Numbered from the stretch's first letter, positions 42,195 through 51,503 are shown. The stretch is DNA of 63,738 bases from Bacillota bacterium (GCA_023416585.1 JAEZHM010000063.1:1-63738), one strand, 5' to 3'. Notes: generated by a model not told the origin, from the letters alone. Numbers and translations: made by a program.

Positions 42195-42243
42195 GCTCCG
42201 TCTATCACTTTCTAGAATTTGACCGCTTTTTGCCAAAAACTAC

Positions 42244-42282
42244 GCCTGCTGCCGCGATGTTTATCGCGACAGCAGGCTTTTT
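42244..42282 (+). terminator. Terminator of the GntP-glycerate kinase operon
   Basis: GCCTGCTG-C-CGCGAT pairs with a CGCGA-CAGCAGGC arm (13 pairs or more) around a short loop, followed by TTTTT. It may also serve the convergent cheW. Confidence 0.9.
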
Positions 42283-42310
42283 GGGGTGTGTTAAGATAAT
42301 ATGTTCTCCG

Positions 42311-42802
42311 TTAGTTGGCTGCCTCCATAGCGAATTGGGGGCGGAGGATGGCAATGATTTTCTCAAAGTTGACGATGGCGACGAGCCGCTTGTCAACTTT
42401 TACTATGCCTGTGATAACTGCGGCATCGCCGCTAAAGAGGGTACCGGGCTTCTCGATGGCATCCAGGGAAATATGATGGATGCCCACCACCCCATGCACG
42501 TGGAAGGCCGTGATATTCTTACGGTCATCCGTAATGATCAGGATATCTTGCTCTTGCTTTTGAGAGGACGGGACCTGTAAATAAGCAGCCAGATCCACCA
42601 CGGCATATATTTCCCCCCGCGGGCAAATGATGCCCTCCAGGCAGTCCGGCGTGCCTGGCATCTTCTTCACTGGCTGGTATTGGAGCAGTTCCCGGATCTT
42701 CCCAATTTCTATACCGTAGCTGCTGTCCCCAAGTTTGAATTCCAGCAATTCCATTTCGTTGCTTTCCGTTTCCGCCCCATTTTCCATTTGCGCATACCGC
42801 AT
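42311..42802 (-). CDS. cheW: CheW-type chemotaxis coupling protein
   Basis: A 163-residue CheW protein that links chemoreceptors to the CheA kinase. It shows LLEFKLGDSSYGIEIGKIRE, MPGTPDCLEGIICPRGEIY (with the typical Gly-Arg-Gly-like turn) and LVAIVNFEKIIAIL at the C-terminus. The ATG at 42802 is preferred over the upstream GTG because GAGGTG lies seven bases before it. It follows the chemoreceptor gene by 13 bases, so the two are cotranscribed; no cheA or flagellar gene is in the window. Confidence 0.93.
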   Translation of the reverse strand: MRYAQMENGAETESNEMELLEFKLGDSSYGIEIGKIRELLQYQPVKKMPGTPDCLEGIICPRGEIYAVVDLAAYLQVPSSQKQEQDILIITDDRKNITAFHVHGVVGIHHISLDAIEKPGTLFSGDAAVITGIVKVDKRLVAIVNFEKIIAILRPQFAMEAAN

Positions 42803-42815
42803 TTTAGTCACCTCG

Positions 42816-44576
42816 TCAATATTTGCCGATGCCGGCCGCGGTACGGGGTTTCATGCGGGCTGGTAGGGTAAAGTCCTTGCTTTCTTGAGTATAGGATGCG
42901 TTCCCCGCATCCAATTTGAACTTGCCAACCTCCGTGCGCAAGGTCTGCGCCTGCGCGGAAAGCTCTTCGCTAGACGCGGAACTCTCCTCCGCGGTGGCGG
43001 CGTTCGTCTGCACGACCCCGGAGACTTGGGAAAGACCTTGAGAGATCTGCTCGATGGCTGTTGCCTGCGAGTAGGAAGCCGAATCGATTTTCTCCATGAT
43101 CTGGCTGACAACATGGGATTTCTCCGCGATATCCTGCAAGATCCGTGCGGTTTGCTCTGCCACCTGGGTGCCATCGGCAACGCTGCCGGTGGAATGCAGG
43201 ATCAGTTCAGTCGTCTGCTTTGCAGCCTCAGCGGATTTTGCGGCAAGATTGCGTACCTCGTCGGCCACAACGGCAAAGCCTTTTCCGGCATTCCCCGCGC
43301 GGGCGGCTTCGATGGCGGCGTTTAAAGCAAGGATATTGGTTTGGAACGCTATATCCTCAATGACTTTTGTGATGTTGGAGATCTTGTCGGAAGAAGTCCC
43401 TATTTCATTCATGGCGTTGTTCAGAATCTGCATGTGCGCGTTGCCTTTTTGAACGCTGGCGCTTGTCTGTGCCACATAATCAGATGCCTGTCTTACATTC
43501 TTGGCGTTTTCAGCAGCCTGTCCCGACACGTTGGCAATGGAAGCGGTCAATTCCTCTACCGTAGCCGCCTGTTCCGAAGCACCGGTAGCCAGGGACTGGG
43601 CAGCGCTGGAAACCTGGGATGCACCTGTGCCCACCTGGTCGGCGGCGGTATTGATCAGGAAAAGGGTGCGGTTCAAATCGGACATGATTTTCTTAAGCGC
43701 GAGACCAAGGGCATCCCCCTCCGAACGCAGGTGTACGGTCTTGGTGAAGTCGCCGTTGCTGATGCTCTCCGCGACATTCACCTGCTCCTTGATGCTGTCC
43801 AGCATTTCGATGAAGGCGGAGGCTAACTGGCCTGTCTCGTCTTTGGCGTTGATATCTCTCAATTCGACATCCACATGCCCCAGGGCTATTTTCTTTGCCG
43901 CTAAGACCATTTGTGTGATTGGCCTGCTGATCATCTGGGAGATCTTGATTCCCAGGAGCACCGCAACTGCGGCCGCGATAACCCCGATGACAACCAGGGC
44001 CACGATCAAGGTAGTGGCGGTGGCGGTATTGTTATCGCTGGCAGCCTTTGCTGCGGCCATTCGGTTATCCGTCAAATGATTAAAGTTGTCAAACAGCTTG
44101 TCGATATTGCAATTCACAGCATCAATGGCGATGTCCGCCTCCGTTTGTTTGCCTGCTTTCACCAATGCATATGCATTTTGAATCGCCGGGTCGATCACAC
44201 TTGTAAACAGGTTGGCAGCTTCGTCAAACAAGACAAAAGATGCGGGAGTTGTTATCGTTTCCCGATAGATGGTGGATTCGGACAAAAAAGCTTCCTTGCA
44301 GCGATCATAGCTGTTTGCATTCTCCTGCACTTTTTGGGCATCTCCGCTATTGATCACCGCTTCCCGGATGCCTATAAGGATTTGATACAGGTTTTCAATC
44401 GCATTGATCAGATGGATGGTTGGGGCTGATTGCACTTGATATAGTTCCTTATCCATAGCTGAGATGTTAGCCATCCCTGCGATGCCGATCCCTGCAACCA
44501 CCACAATGATCATCATAAGAGACAGAAAACCGGTTAACAGTTTGCGGGCAATACTGAAATCCCTGAATTTCTTCAT
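42816..44576 (-). CDS. Methyl-accepting chemotaxis protein
   Basis: A 586-residue transmembrane chemoreceptor. Two membrane segments (about 14-36 and 193-215) flank an extracytoplasmic four-helix-bundle domain (4HB type). A HAMP domain follows (ISRPITQMVLAAKKIALGHV), then the coiled-coil signalling domain with the conserved tip EDIAFQTNILALNAAIEAAR and GFAVVADEVRNLA. Two long Gln/Glu/Ala methylation helices are visible. The start at 44576 follows GGAGG. The ligand is not predictable from the sequence. It forms an operon with cheW, and its promoter must lie in the AT-rich gap upstream. Confidence 0.95.
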   Translation of the reverse strand: MKKFRDFSIARKLLTGFLSLMMIIVVVAGIGIAGMANISAMDKELYQVQSAPTIHLINAIENLYQILIGIREAVINSGDAQKVQENANSYDRCKEAFLSESTIYRETITTPASFVLFDEAANLFTSVIDPAIQNAYALVKAGKQTEADIAIDAVNCNIDKLFDNFNHLTDNRMAAAKAASDNNTATATTLIVALVVIGVIAAAVAVLLGIKISQMISRPITQMVLAAKKIALGHVDVELRDINAKDETGQLASAFIEMLDSIKEQVNVAESISNGDFTKTVHLRSEGDALGLALKKIMSDLNRTLFLINTAADQVGTGASQVSSAAQSLATGASEQAATVEELTASIANVSGQAAENAKNVRQASDYVAQTSASVQKGNAHMQILNNAMNEIGTSSDKISNITKVIEDIAFQTNILALNAAIEAARAGNAGKGFAVVADEVRNLAAKSAEAAKQTTELILHSTGSVADGTQVAEQTARILQDIAEKSHVVSQIMEKIDSASYSQATAIEQISQGLSQVSGVVQTNAATAEESSASSEELSAQAQTLRTEVGKFKLDAGNASYTQESKDFTLPARMKPRTAAGIGKY

Positions 44577-44655
44577 GAGCCATCCTCCATTAAATGTGTT
44601 TGGTTTTAATTGGGCTCCATCTTTTGAATTGCTGAAAGCAAAACGTTTGAAATGA

Positions 44656-45258
44656 AACAAATTGATTAGATTGTTGCATTTACATATTTGCAAGATGCTT
44701 ATTTATCAAACAATAATTGATGAAATGCTTTGATTTAAACGGAACATTACATTTTTGGTCAGAATCTATTTGTGTAATATTCATATAAAAAGATACATTT
44801 GGATAAATGGCCGATACTGAATGGAGTGATCAAGGTTATGACATGATTATTAATCTGAAATTATGCGATTTTTAGGATCGGTGATTATCGCTGAAAGTAA
44901 AAGGCACATATCATAAAAACATGCCATTCCGTGATTATTTGACGATAAAAGAACGAATAATCACAAAAATCGAACAGAATAGGACCCTTGGTAGATGTTT
45001 GATCAAGTATGTGAAGAAACATAATTTGCGCTCTTGGGGCTATTTTTTATGTCAAAGAGGCGGACATATCGGAATATACTTGATCATGAATGCCTTTCAT
45101 CATAACTCTACGGCTATCATAATGCGCTATAACATCATCAACTATTTAGTACAACTTTGATAATTTTACAGTTGCTACCTAAATAATTGTAGAATTCTGT
45201 CGAACTAGTATATTGAAAATGATCATTTGATGAAATGCAACAATCTAATCAATTTGTT
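44656..45258. mobile_element. AT-rich element bounded by perfect 26-bp inverted repeats
   Basis: AACAAATTGATTAGATTGTT plus GCATTT at 44656-44681 recurs as its exact reverse complement at 45233-45258. The 551 bases between are much richer in A and T than the rest of the window and carry several shorter inverted repeats (44931-44939 with 44956-44964; 45000-45010 with 45076-45086). Both outer repeats are followed inward by related TTGATGAAATGC boxes. A 79-codon frame (44921-45160) has no ribosome site and no recognisable product. The arrangement resembles a MITE or decayed element; no clear target duplication is seen, so a regulatory or RNA role remains possible. Confidence 0.55.
45000..45086. 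ncRNA. Candidate structured RNA (three-way-junction fold)
   Basis: An 11-bp outer stem (TGATCAAGTAT, 45000-45010, with ATACTTGATCA, 45076-45086) encloses two inner hairpins: ATGT-GAAGAA-ACAT at 45009-45022 and TATGTC/GACATA arms at about 45048-45069. The nested design within 87 bases is more than chance inverted repeats usually give, but I match it to no known family and cannot decide the strand. Confidence 0.35.
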
Positions 45259-45290
45259 ATTTATTTTGATGGAATAAATTTCTATTTGAA

Positions 45291-45332
45291 CAAAGCCGTG
45301 TATTGATTTCATTCAATCACGGCCTTGTTTTT
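45291..45332 (+). terminator. Strong terminator-like hairpin in the AT-rich gap
   Basis: CAAAGCCGTG and CACGGCCTTG arms with an inner ATTGA/TCAAT pairing, followed by TTTTT. It lies 160 bases beyond any plus-strand gene, so it either ends a transcript from the AT-rich element or serves the minus-strand pepF operon. The rest of 45333-45468 has one more hairpin (45377-45407, ACGCCGGAC/GTCCGGCGT) and no gene. Confidence 0.7.
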
Positions 45333-45468
45333 CTATGGGATTTTTATTATCTTTATGGATCTATCATGAACATGAAACGCCGGACAAGCATAATGCAGTC
45401 CGGCGTAATGGCCACAATGAAATTCTGCGAAAATGTATGAAAAGCGCTAAAGCGTTTTCGCGATGAGG

Positions 45469-45807
45469 TCACTCCCAATCTACAAGGCCTTTTTCTTCCA
45501 GAAAAGTTTGCTGGGCATCCATGTAATCATCCAACAGGGAGGCTACCTTCATGGCGGCGTCGGCTCCCAGTTTGTTTTTGCTGACCAGCGTGTCCAGCAT
45601 ATACTCGAAAGCGTCATCGTCATCATAGAATGAGGTGCCAGCGTTCCCGTTTTCATCCAGGACGCCGCTTTCGTGCATGAATGTAAGATCCGCGTCAATA
45701 GCCTGTGAAACAAGCTCTTCCAGTTGAAGGGGTAACTCCTTATGTATCCTCGCGTCGATCCGGCCGAGGATAAAAGGAAGCGCTTCCTGCTTGTTGTAAC
45801 CGTTCAT
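45469..45807 (-). CDS. Acidic protein of unknown function next to pepF
   Basis: A 112-residue soluble, strongly acidic protein that I do not recognise. It appears all-helical (ALPFILGRIDARIHKELPLQ, LEELVSQAIDADLTFMHES) with an acidic loop, YDDDDAFEYML, and ends in VDWE. GGAGGAAGACC precedes the ATG. It begins 18 bases after the pepF stop on the same strand and is probably cotranscribed with it. Confidence 0.75.
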   Translation of the reverse strand: MNGYNKQEALPFILGRIDARIHKELPLQLEELVSQAIDADLTFMHESGVLDENGNAGTSFYDDDDAFEYMLDTLVSKNKLGADAAMKVASLLDDYMDAQQTFLEEKGLVDWE

Positions 45808-45825
45808 GCGGTCTTCCTCCTTTTG

Positions 45826-47613
45826 TTACAGCAGTTTGGCCAGGCGTTCAGCCGTCTGCTTGAATACTCGCATGGCACTGCGGATAGGTTCCGGGCTGGA
45901 CATGTCCACTCCAGCCAGCTTCAGCGCCTCAATGGGGGGCAGGCTTCCACCGGCTGACAGGAATTTGTAGTAATCCTTCACTGCCGGCTCACCTTCGGTA
46001 AGGATGCGGTTGGCCAGGAATACTGCCGCGGAAAAGCCCGTGGCATACTTGTACACATAGAAGGCGCGGTAGAAGTGGGGGATTCGCATCCATTCCGTTG
46101 CAATGAGCTCATCCACCACACAATGCTGGCCGTAATACTTCTGGTTAAGCTCAAGATATGCTTTCGAAAGCGCTTCCTTGGTAAGGGCCTCGCCTTCCTC
46201 CGCCATGCGGTGGCTGATGCGTTCAAACTCTGCGAACATGGTCTGGCGGAAAACGGTGGTGCGGAACTGTTCCAACAGGTGGTTGCAAAGGTATGCCAGC
46301 GCCTTTCTGTTGTCCGCGTAATGCTCCATCAGCTTTGTCATGAGAATGATCTCATTGCAGGTGGAAGCCACTTCTGCCGCAAACAGCGTATAATTGGCCT
46401 TAGGGGCGGACTGGTGAAGGTTGCTGTAATAGCTGTGCATGGCGTGGCCCATCTCATGGGCGATGGTCATGGCGCTGTCCAGGTCGTCTCTATGGTTCAG
46501 AAGCACATAAGGATGCACCCCGTAAGCGCCCCAGGAATAAGCGCCGTTGGATTTGGCTTTGCTGGAATATACGTCGATCCAGCCTTCCTCATAGGCGTTT
46601 TTAAGCACCTTCTGATATTCCGCACCCAGGGGAGTAAGGCCCTCCATCACCATTTGGTAGGCTTCGGGATAGGGGAGCTTCATATCATAGTCATCTACCA
46701 TGGAAGCGTAAAGGTCGTACAGGTGGATTTCATCCAGTTTCATAACCGGCTTGCGCAGCGCGATGTACTCGTTCAGTGCAGGCAGGCTTTCATGGACAAC
46801 GGAAATCAGGTTATCATATACGGAAAGGGGAACTTCATCCGGGAACAGGGATGCTTCCACTGCGGTTTCAAAGCCCCTGACCCGGGCGGAGAACAAATCG
46901 CCTTTCACACTGCCTGAATAAGAGGCGGCGATGGTCGCGCCGAAGTTTGTATAAGTTTCAAAAAGCGATGTAAAGGCATCCTTGCGCACCCGGCGGTCGC
47001 TGCTGCGAATGAAGGTGCCGTAACCTGCTTCGGTTAACGTTACCTCCTCGCCCTTTTCATTGCGGATCTTGGGGAACTTCATGTCCACCTGGGTCAGCAT
47101 GGAGAATATATTTTGAGGCGCGCTGGCCATCTCTCCTGTCATAGCCAGCAGCTTCTCCTGCTCCGCGGGCAGGGTATGGGGCTTGTTGCGTATGAGGGTA
47201 CGCAGGTATACATCAAAATCCGATAAGGCTGGGTCTTTCATCAGCGCCTGAAGAGCCGACTCCTCCATGGCGAGCAGCTCCGGCTCCAAAAAGGAAGCGG
47301 CAGCCTCTGCCTCCACAGACAAGGTTTCTGCCCGGTCGGTAAGCGCCTGGAAGGTGGTGTTGGCGTTGTCTTCATCCCTGTGCATATGGGCATAGGCGTA
47401 CATCCGCTCCAGGGTTAGATGGCCTTCAAAATAGGCCTTGATGGCCTTGGCGGGGTTTTCGGCCACGCGGCCCTTGAACGACTCGAACTTAGAGACCGAC
47501 GCTTTTGCTTTTTGAAAGTCGGCTTCCCACATTTCCAAAGTTGGGTAAAGGTCCTCCAGCTTCCATTGCCAACGCTTGTCAATTTCATCGCGGCGCTTTT
47601 CCTGCTCTGCCAT
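45826..47613 (-). CDS. pepF: Oligoendopeptidase F
   Basis: A 595-residue cytoplasmic M3-family zinc peptidase that degrades oligopeptides of roughly 7-17 residues. The zinc motif HEMGH is at residues 386-390 (TIAHEMGHAMHSYYS), with the third ligand Glu in FAAEVASTCNEIILM. The N-terminal part is the usual helical M3 lobe (KRWQWKLEDLYPTLEMWEAD). Length is normal for the family. GGAGAATAACC precedes the ATG. The MFS gene ends 15 bases upstream on the same strand, so the three genes may form one operon. Confidence 0.96.
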   Translation of the reverse strand: MAEQEKRRDEIDKRWQWKLEDLYPTLEMWEADFQKAKASVSKFESFKGRVAENPAKAIKAYFEGHLTLERMYAYAHMHRDEDNANTTFQALTDRAETLSVEAEAAASFLEPELLAMEESALQALMKDPALSDFDVYLRTLIRNKPHTLPAEQEKLLAMTGEMASAPQNIFSMLTQVDMKFPKIRNEKGEEVTLTEAGYGTFIRSSDRRVRKDAFTSLFETYTNFGATIAASYSGSVKGDLFSARVRGFETAVEASLFPDEVPLSVYDNLISVVHESLPALNEYIALRKPVMKLDEIHLYDLYASMVDDYDMKLPYPEAYQMVMEGLTPLGAEYQKVLKNAYEEGWIDVYSSKAKSNGAYSWGAYGVHPYVLLNHRDDLDSAMTIAHEMGHAMHSYYSNLHQSAPKANYTLFAAEVASTCNEIILMTKLMEHYADNRKALAYLCNHLLEQFRTTVFRQTMFAEFERISHRMAEEGEALTKEALSKAYLELNQKYYGQHCVVDELIATEWMRIPHFYRAFYVYKYATGFSAAVFLANRILTEGEPAVKDYYKFLSAGGSLPPIEALKLAGVDMSSPEPIRSAMRVFKQTAERLAKLL

Positions 47614-47628
47614 GGTTATTCTCCTTAC

Positions 47629-49053
47629 TCATTTTTTGCTGCGTACATAAGTCTGAAATCTTAGAAAGCCTCTTTTGACACCTGTAAAGGAATGCTGAGT
47701 GATCTCACGCAGCACCGGGCGCGTGGCATGGGAGCCTGCCTCCTTCACCAATGGCAGGACCAGCAGTACAGCCAGGATGCGCAGCACAGCGGAGGTGGTG
47801 AAGATATAATGGTACCGGTTTAGCGTAAGGCCCAGCAGATGAAACCGAAGCGTCTCCAGATGGGCATATACGCCTTGAACCATCATCCCGCCTACAGTAT
47901 TCCCAAGGGCGACACCCACCAAGTTGATTATTGTAAAAAACACCGCCAGATACATGGAAGGGTTCTTCCCTCCGGCAAGATTGAGGGGGAAATTCTGCTG
48001 GCCCAGGTCAATGGGCGACCAGAAAATCCCCGACATCAGGTTAAGTATGATCACCAGCCAGGTTGTAGCTGGGGTGACGGTAAGCCACAACAGCGGGGTC
48101 AACATGCACATGAAGACAGCAATGTGAAGGATGGGTTTGTTGCCAAACCGGTCCATCAGCCTGCCCCAGCGGGACACGAATATCACTGCCATAACGTTGG
48201 AAGTGATCTGGTTGTACAATGTGATTTGTGTATAATTCATATGCAGGGTTTCCAGCATATGCACATTGAAAAAAGGAGCAGCCACGTTGACTGAAAAATG
48301 CCAGGCTGTGTAGAAAAGTGTTACCATCATGAAAGGCTTATCCTTGAGCACCACGCGGATCATGGAAAAGAAGCTTTGCTGCTTTTCTTCCGGCGGCGGC
48401 ATCCGCATGGCTGGCCATTCCACAAAAAAGAAAGTGGAAAGATCGATCATACCCAGAACGCCCGCCGCTACAAAAACAATGGTATATCCCAGCACTCCTG
48501 TGCTGTCCATGATCCAGGATACCGCAAGCCCTGCGAGAATGCCTGCCATCACGAATGTGCGGTAGCGGACGCTGAAATATCTGCCACGGATGCGCATTGG
48601 CACCAGGTCGCCCATCAGGCTGTTAAAGCTCAAGTTGACTGCGGAGTTACCCCCGGCGATAAGCGCTACCAGTATGATCACAGCCCATGGGCGGAGATAG
48701 TGAATGGCCTCGGGAACAAAAAAGGGAAGAAGGCCGATAGGGATCCATAAAGAGCGGCCCAGGATGCCGAAAAACAGGAACAAAAAGCGGCGGTTGCGCT
48801 TGCGTTCCATCAAATAGCTGATAAACAGCTGGGATGTATTGGCAATAACAGGAATTGCGGCAATAATCCCCAATTGGAGGTCATCGGCGCGGACCACTTC
48901 CCTAAGAAAACCGGTCCAGGCTGCTCCGGTGGTGATTACGCCGGCAGCATTGCCGAATGTTGCGGCTAAGATAACAAGATAAAGACTGCGGCGGAGACTG
49001 TCGGTCATGCCGGTGGAATCGAACAAGTCTCGGGAGCGAGGCCAACGAATCAT
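47629..49053 (-). CDS. Major facilitator superfamily transporter
   Basis: A membrane protein of about 474 residues with twelve predicted segments in two halves joined by a cytoplasmic loop (PPPEEKQQSFFSMIRVVLKD). The MFS motif A region is present as LMGDLVPMRIRGRYFSVRYR and a weaker WGRLMDRFGNKP in the second half. The substrate is unknown; related proteins occur next to peptidase and envelope genes. I choose the ATG at 49053 because AAAAGGGG lies five bases upstream; ATGs at 49077 and 49071 are possible longer starts. It ends 15 bases before pepF. Confidence 0.87.
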   Translation of the reverse strand: MIRWPRSRDLFDSTGMTDSLRRSLYLVILAATFGNAAGVITTGAAWTGFLREVVRADDLQLGIIAAIPVIANTSQLFISYLMERKRNRRFLFLFFGILGRSLWIPIGLLPFFVPEAIHYLRPWAVIILVALIAGGNSAVNLSFNSLMGDLVPMRIRGRYFSVRYRTFVMAGILAGLAVSWIMDSTGVLGYTIVFVAAGVLGMIDLSTFFFVEWPAMRMPPPEEKQQSFFSMIRVVLKDKPFMMVTLFYTAWHFSVNVAAPFFNVHMLETLHMNYTQITLYNQITSNVMAVIFVSRWGRLMDRFGNKPILHIAVFMCMLTPLLWLTVTPATTWLVIILNLMSGIFWSPIDLGQQNFPLNLAGGKNPSMYLAVFFTIINLVGVALGNTVGGMMVQGVYAHLETLRFHLLGLTLNRYHYIFTTSAVLRILAVLLVLPLVKEAGSHATRPVLREITQHSFTGVKRGFLRFQTYVRSKK

Positions 49054-49223
49054 CTGGCCCCTTTTGGGCATATTCATGGGATGAATAACCAGCCTTTCCT
49101 GTGTATGAAGGCATATGTACGCGCCGCACATATGGTGGCGCTTCCGGCATCATAGGTAAAGATACAGAGCCTGAGGCTCATGGATATTCTATCCCATCCG
49201 CCCGCAAGATGCAAGGTGGGGAA

Positions 49224-51371
49224 TCACTTTCCCTTGGAGTAGGTAATAGGTATGCGGGCAGATGGAGCGGATGCGCCCTTGGGCGTAAAGCTTAAAAAAC
49301 CTTCTTGAAGAGTTAAACTGCCAGTGCTGCCCATAAGACTTCCGTTTTTTATGAGCAGGGGAACAAGCTTTGCGGTAAGCGGCGGTCCGCCGGCTTTTTG
49401 GAGACAATCCTTCCAAAGGGTGAAGTGGCAGCCTTGGCGGTATCGTGTACAATAAAACGCCCTGGAATTTTCCGCTACGCCGCCTTCGTTACATACGGGG
49501 CATTTTGTGTCCGGCAGCGGCTGGGCTGCAGCCTTTGTTCCGGTCTTGCCCTTTGAACCTTCTTCTTTTGCAAAGCTGGCGGACTTTACATCATCCCTGG
49601 CATAGTTTACCAGGAATGCGCACAGTTTGCGGATTCCCTGAAGGAATGAGGGCGCTTCCTGACTGCCTGCAGCAATATGGTTAAGGGCCAGTTCCCAGCG
49701 GCCTGTCGTCTCAGGTGAGGCGATCTCCGGTGGTGCGACACGGATCAGCTCAACGCCCTTGTCAGTAGCCAGAAGCGTTTTTCCCTTGCGCTGTACGTAA
49801 TTTACAGCCACCAGACGCTCAATAATGGCTGCCCGTGTGGCAGGGGTACCCAGGCCGCTGTCCTTCATCTGTTCCCTTAATTCCTCATCCTCTATATCCT
49901 TGCCTGCCCGCTCCATAGCGGAAAGCAGGCTGCCGTCCGTATGGGGCGGCGGGGGTTTGGTGGTCTCCTTCCTGGATGCGGCTTTTTGAACTGTACGTTT
50001 ATCTCCGGGTACAAGGGCGGGAAGGGGTGTATCATCATCCTTGGCTGATTTTTCAACGCCTTCGTACACCTTTTTCCAGCCGGTTTCCTTCACTGCCCGG
50101 CCTGTGGTTCGGAAAGTATGTTCATTGACCCCGGTGATTACTTTCAGCGCGTCGTAGGTGTGGGCGGGATAGAAGGCGGCCAGCAGCCGGCGGGCGATAA
50201 GGTCGAACAGCTTTTTTTCATCCGGCGGCAGCTTGTTTATGTCTGTCTTTTTGGGTGTTGGCAATATGGCATGATGGTCGCTGATCTTGCTGTTGTCAAA
50301 AATACGCCTGGGATGGCTTAATTTACCCTCCGGCATCGCGCCGGGAATCAAGGTTTGGTAGAGGTCCGGCAGGCATTGCATCGCCCTTTTGGCGGGGCCG
50401 GCCATATCGTCAGGCAAGTGACGGCTGTCTGTGCGGGGATAGGTGATGGCCTTGTGGGTTTCATACAGGCTTTGGGCTACCTTCAGCGTTTTTTGGGCGG
50501 TGAAACTCAAAAGACGGTTGGCGTCCCGCTGTAAGGTGGTCAGATCGTACAATTGGGGCGGCAGTTCCTGCTTGGGCGTAGAATCGGATAACAGGACTTT
50601 GCCTTCCCTGCCCTTTACCGATTGAACAATTGCTTCCGCTGCTTCCTTTGTTGGGATCCTGGTATCGTTCTCCTGCCCTTCCTTGAACCACATGCCCTGG
50701 TAATCGCCGAAATCTAAAGTGATGGTATAGTATTCCTCCGGCTTGAAGGCGGCAATCTCCAGATGGCGCTTCACTAATATGTTAAGGGTAGGCGTCTGCA
50801 CCCGGCCTACGCTGAGTAGCGCGTTGTGCTTGAGTGTAAAGGCACGGCTGGCGTTCATGCCCACCAGCCAATCCGCCTGGGCGCGGCAGGAGGCGCTGAC
50901 ATACAAGTTGTCATAAGCGGCACCAGGTTTTAATGCTGCAAAGCCTTCCTGAATCGCTTCGTCGGTCATGGAACTGATCCACAGCCTGTCCACGGGTTTA
51001 TTACTGCCTGCTTCTTGATAAATAAAGCGGAAGATCAATTCTCCCTCCCGCCCGGCGTCGGTGGCACATATGATTCGGTCTGTTTCTTTGTCGCACAGCC
51101 ACTTTTTCAGAATTCGGAATTGGCTTTTTGTCTTGGGCAGTACTTTTAGAGGAATGCTCTCCGGCAGAATGGGCAGATCATCCATGCGCCATTTCTTGTA
51201 CTTTTCATTCAATTCATCGGGATCGCAAAGAGCCACCAAGTGGCCGATAGCCCAGGTGACCACATATTTTTCTCCCAGCAGGCAGCCATCGCCCCTCTCG
51301 CGGCACTTTAGCACCCTGGCGATATCCCTGCCCACGCTGGGCTTTTCCGCTACAACAACTGTTCTTCCCAT
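49224..51371 (-). CDS. topB: DNA topoisomerase III
   Basis: A 715-residue type IA topoisomerase that relaxes and decatenates DNA. The N-terminal TOPRIM domain has VVVAEKPSVGRDIARVL and ATDAGREGELI (Asp105). The active-site tyrosine is Tyr311 in KAITYPRTDSRHL. SVGRVQTPTLNILVKRH and GLGTPATRAAIIERL are family stretches. The C-terminus has one CPVC...CTRYRQGC zinc-ribbon remnant near 635-655. The ribosome site GGGGAAAGGG lies in or beside a dispersed hairpin repeat (51381-51449). Confidence 0.96.
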   Translation of the reverse strand: MGRTVVVAEKPSVGRDIARVLKCRERGDGCLLGEKYVVTWAIGHLVALCDPDELNEKYKKWRMDDLPILPESIPLKVLPKTKSQFRILKKWLCDKETDRIICATDAGREGELIFRFIYQEAGSNKPVDRLWISSMTDEAIQEGFAALKPGAAYDNLYVSASCRAQADWLVGMNASRAFTLKHNALLSVGRVQTPTLNILVKRHLEIAAFKPEEYYTITLDFGDYQGMWFKEGQENDTRIPTKEAAEAIVQSVKGREGKVLLSDSTPKQELPPQLYDLTTLQRDANRLLSFTAQKTLKVAQSLYETHKAITYPRTDSRHLPDDMAGPAKRAMQCLPDLYQTLIPGAMPEGKLSHPRRIFDNSKISDHHAILPTPKKTDINKLPPDEKKLFDLIARRLLAAFYPAHTYDALKVITGVNEHTFRTTGRAVKETGWKKVYEGVEKSAKDDDTPLPALVPGDKRTVQKAASRKETTKPPPPHTDGSLLSAMERAGKDIEDEELREQMKDSGLGTPATRAAIIERLVAVNYVQRKGKTLLATDKGVELIRVAPPEIASPETTGRWELALNHIAAGSQEAPSFLQGIRKLCAFLVNYARDDVKSASFAKEEGSKGKTGTKAAAQPLPDTKCPVCNEGGVAENSRAFYCTRYRQGCHFTLWKDCLQKAGGPPLTAKLVPLLIKNGSLMGSTGSLTLQEGFLSFTPKGASAPSARIPITYSKGK

Positions 51372-51380
51372 AGTCCCTTT

Positions 51381-51449
51381 CCCCTAAGGGCTCCGCCCTT
51401 AGGAATCCCGCCAAAAGGATATAATCCCTTTGGAATCCCCATATTGGGA
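51381..51449. repeat. Dispersed double-hairpin repeat, copy 2 (topB leader)
   Basis: CCCCTAAGGGCTCCGCCCTTAGG forms a first hairpin. A second has the arms CCAAAAGG and CCTTTGG and is followed by AATCCCCATATTGGGA. The order of parts is the same as at 17441-17502. On the minus strand it forms the topB leader. Confidence 0.8.
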
Positions 51450-51503
51450 ATAAGTGCAAATAATGTTGCTATACAAATGGTGGAAATAAGGTTATGCAGT
51501 AAA

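Noticed and set aside
44795..44825. GCCGATAC as a possible sigma-D (motility) promoter near the chemoreceptor
   Set aside because: It is on the strand opposite to the receptor, and no TAAA box stands at the 15-base distance.
44921..45160. 79-codon frame in the AT-rich element
   Set aside because: There is no ribosome site, no recognisable domain, and the sequence is explained by inverted repeats that fold as RNA or DNA structures.
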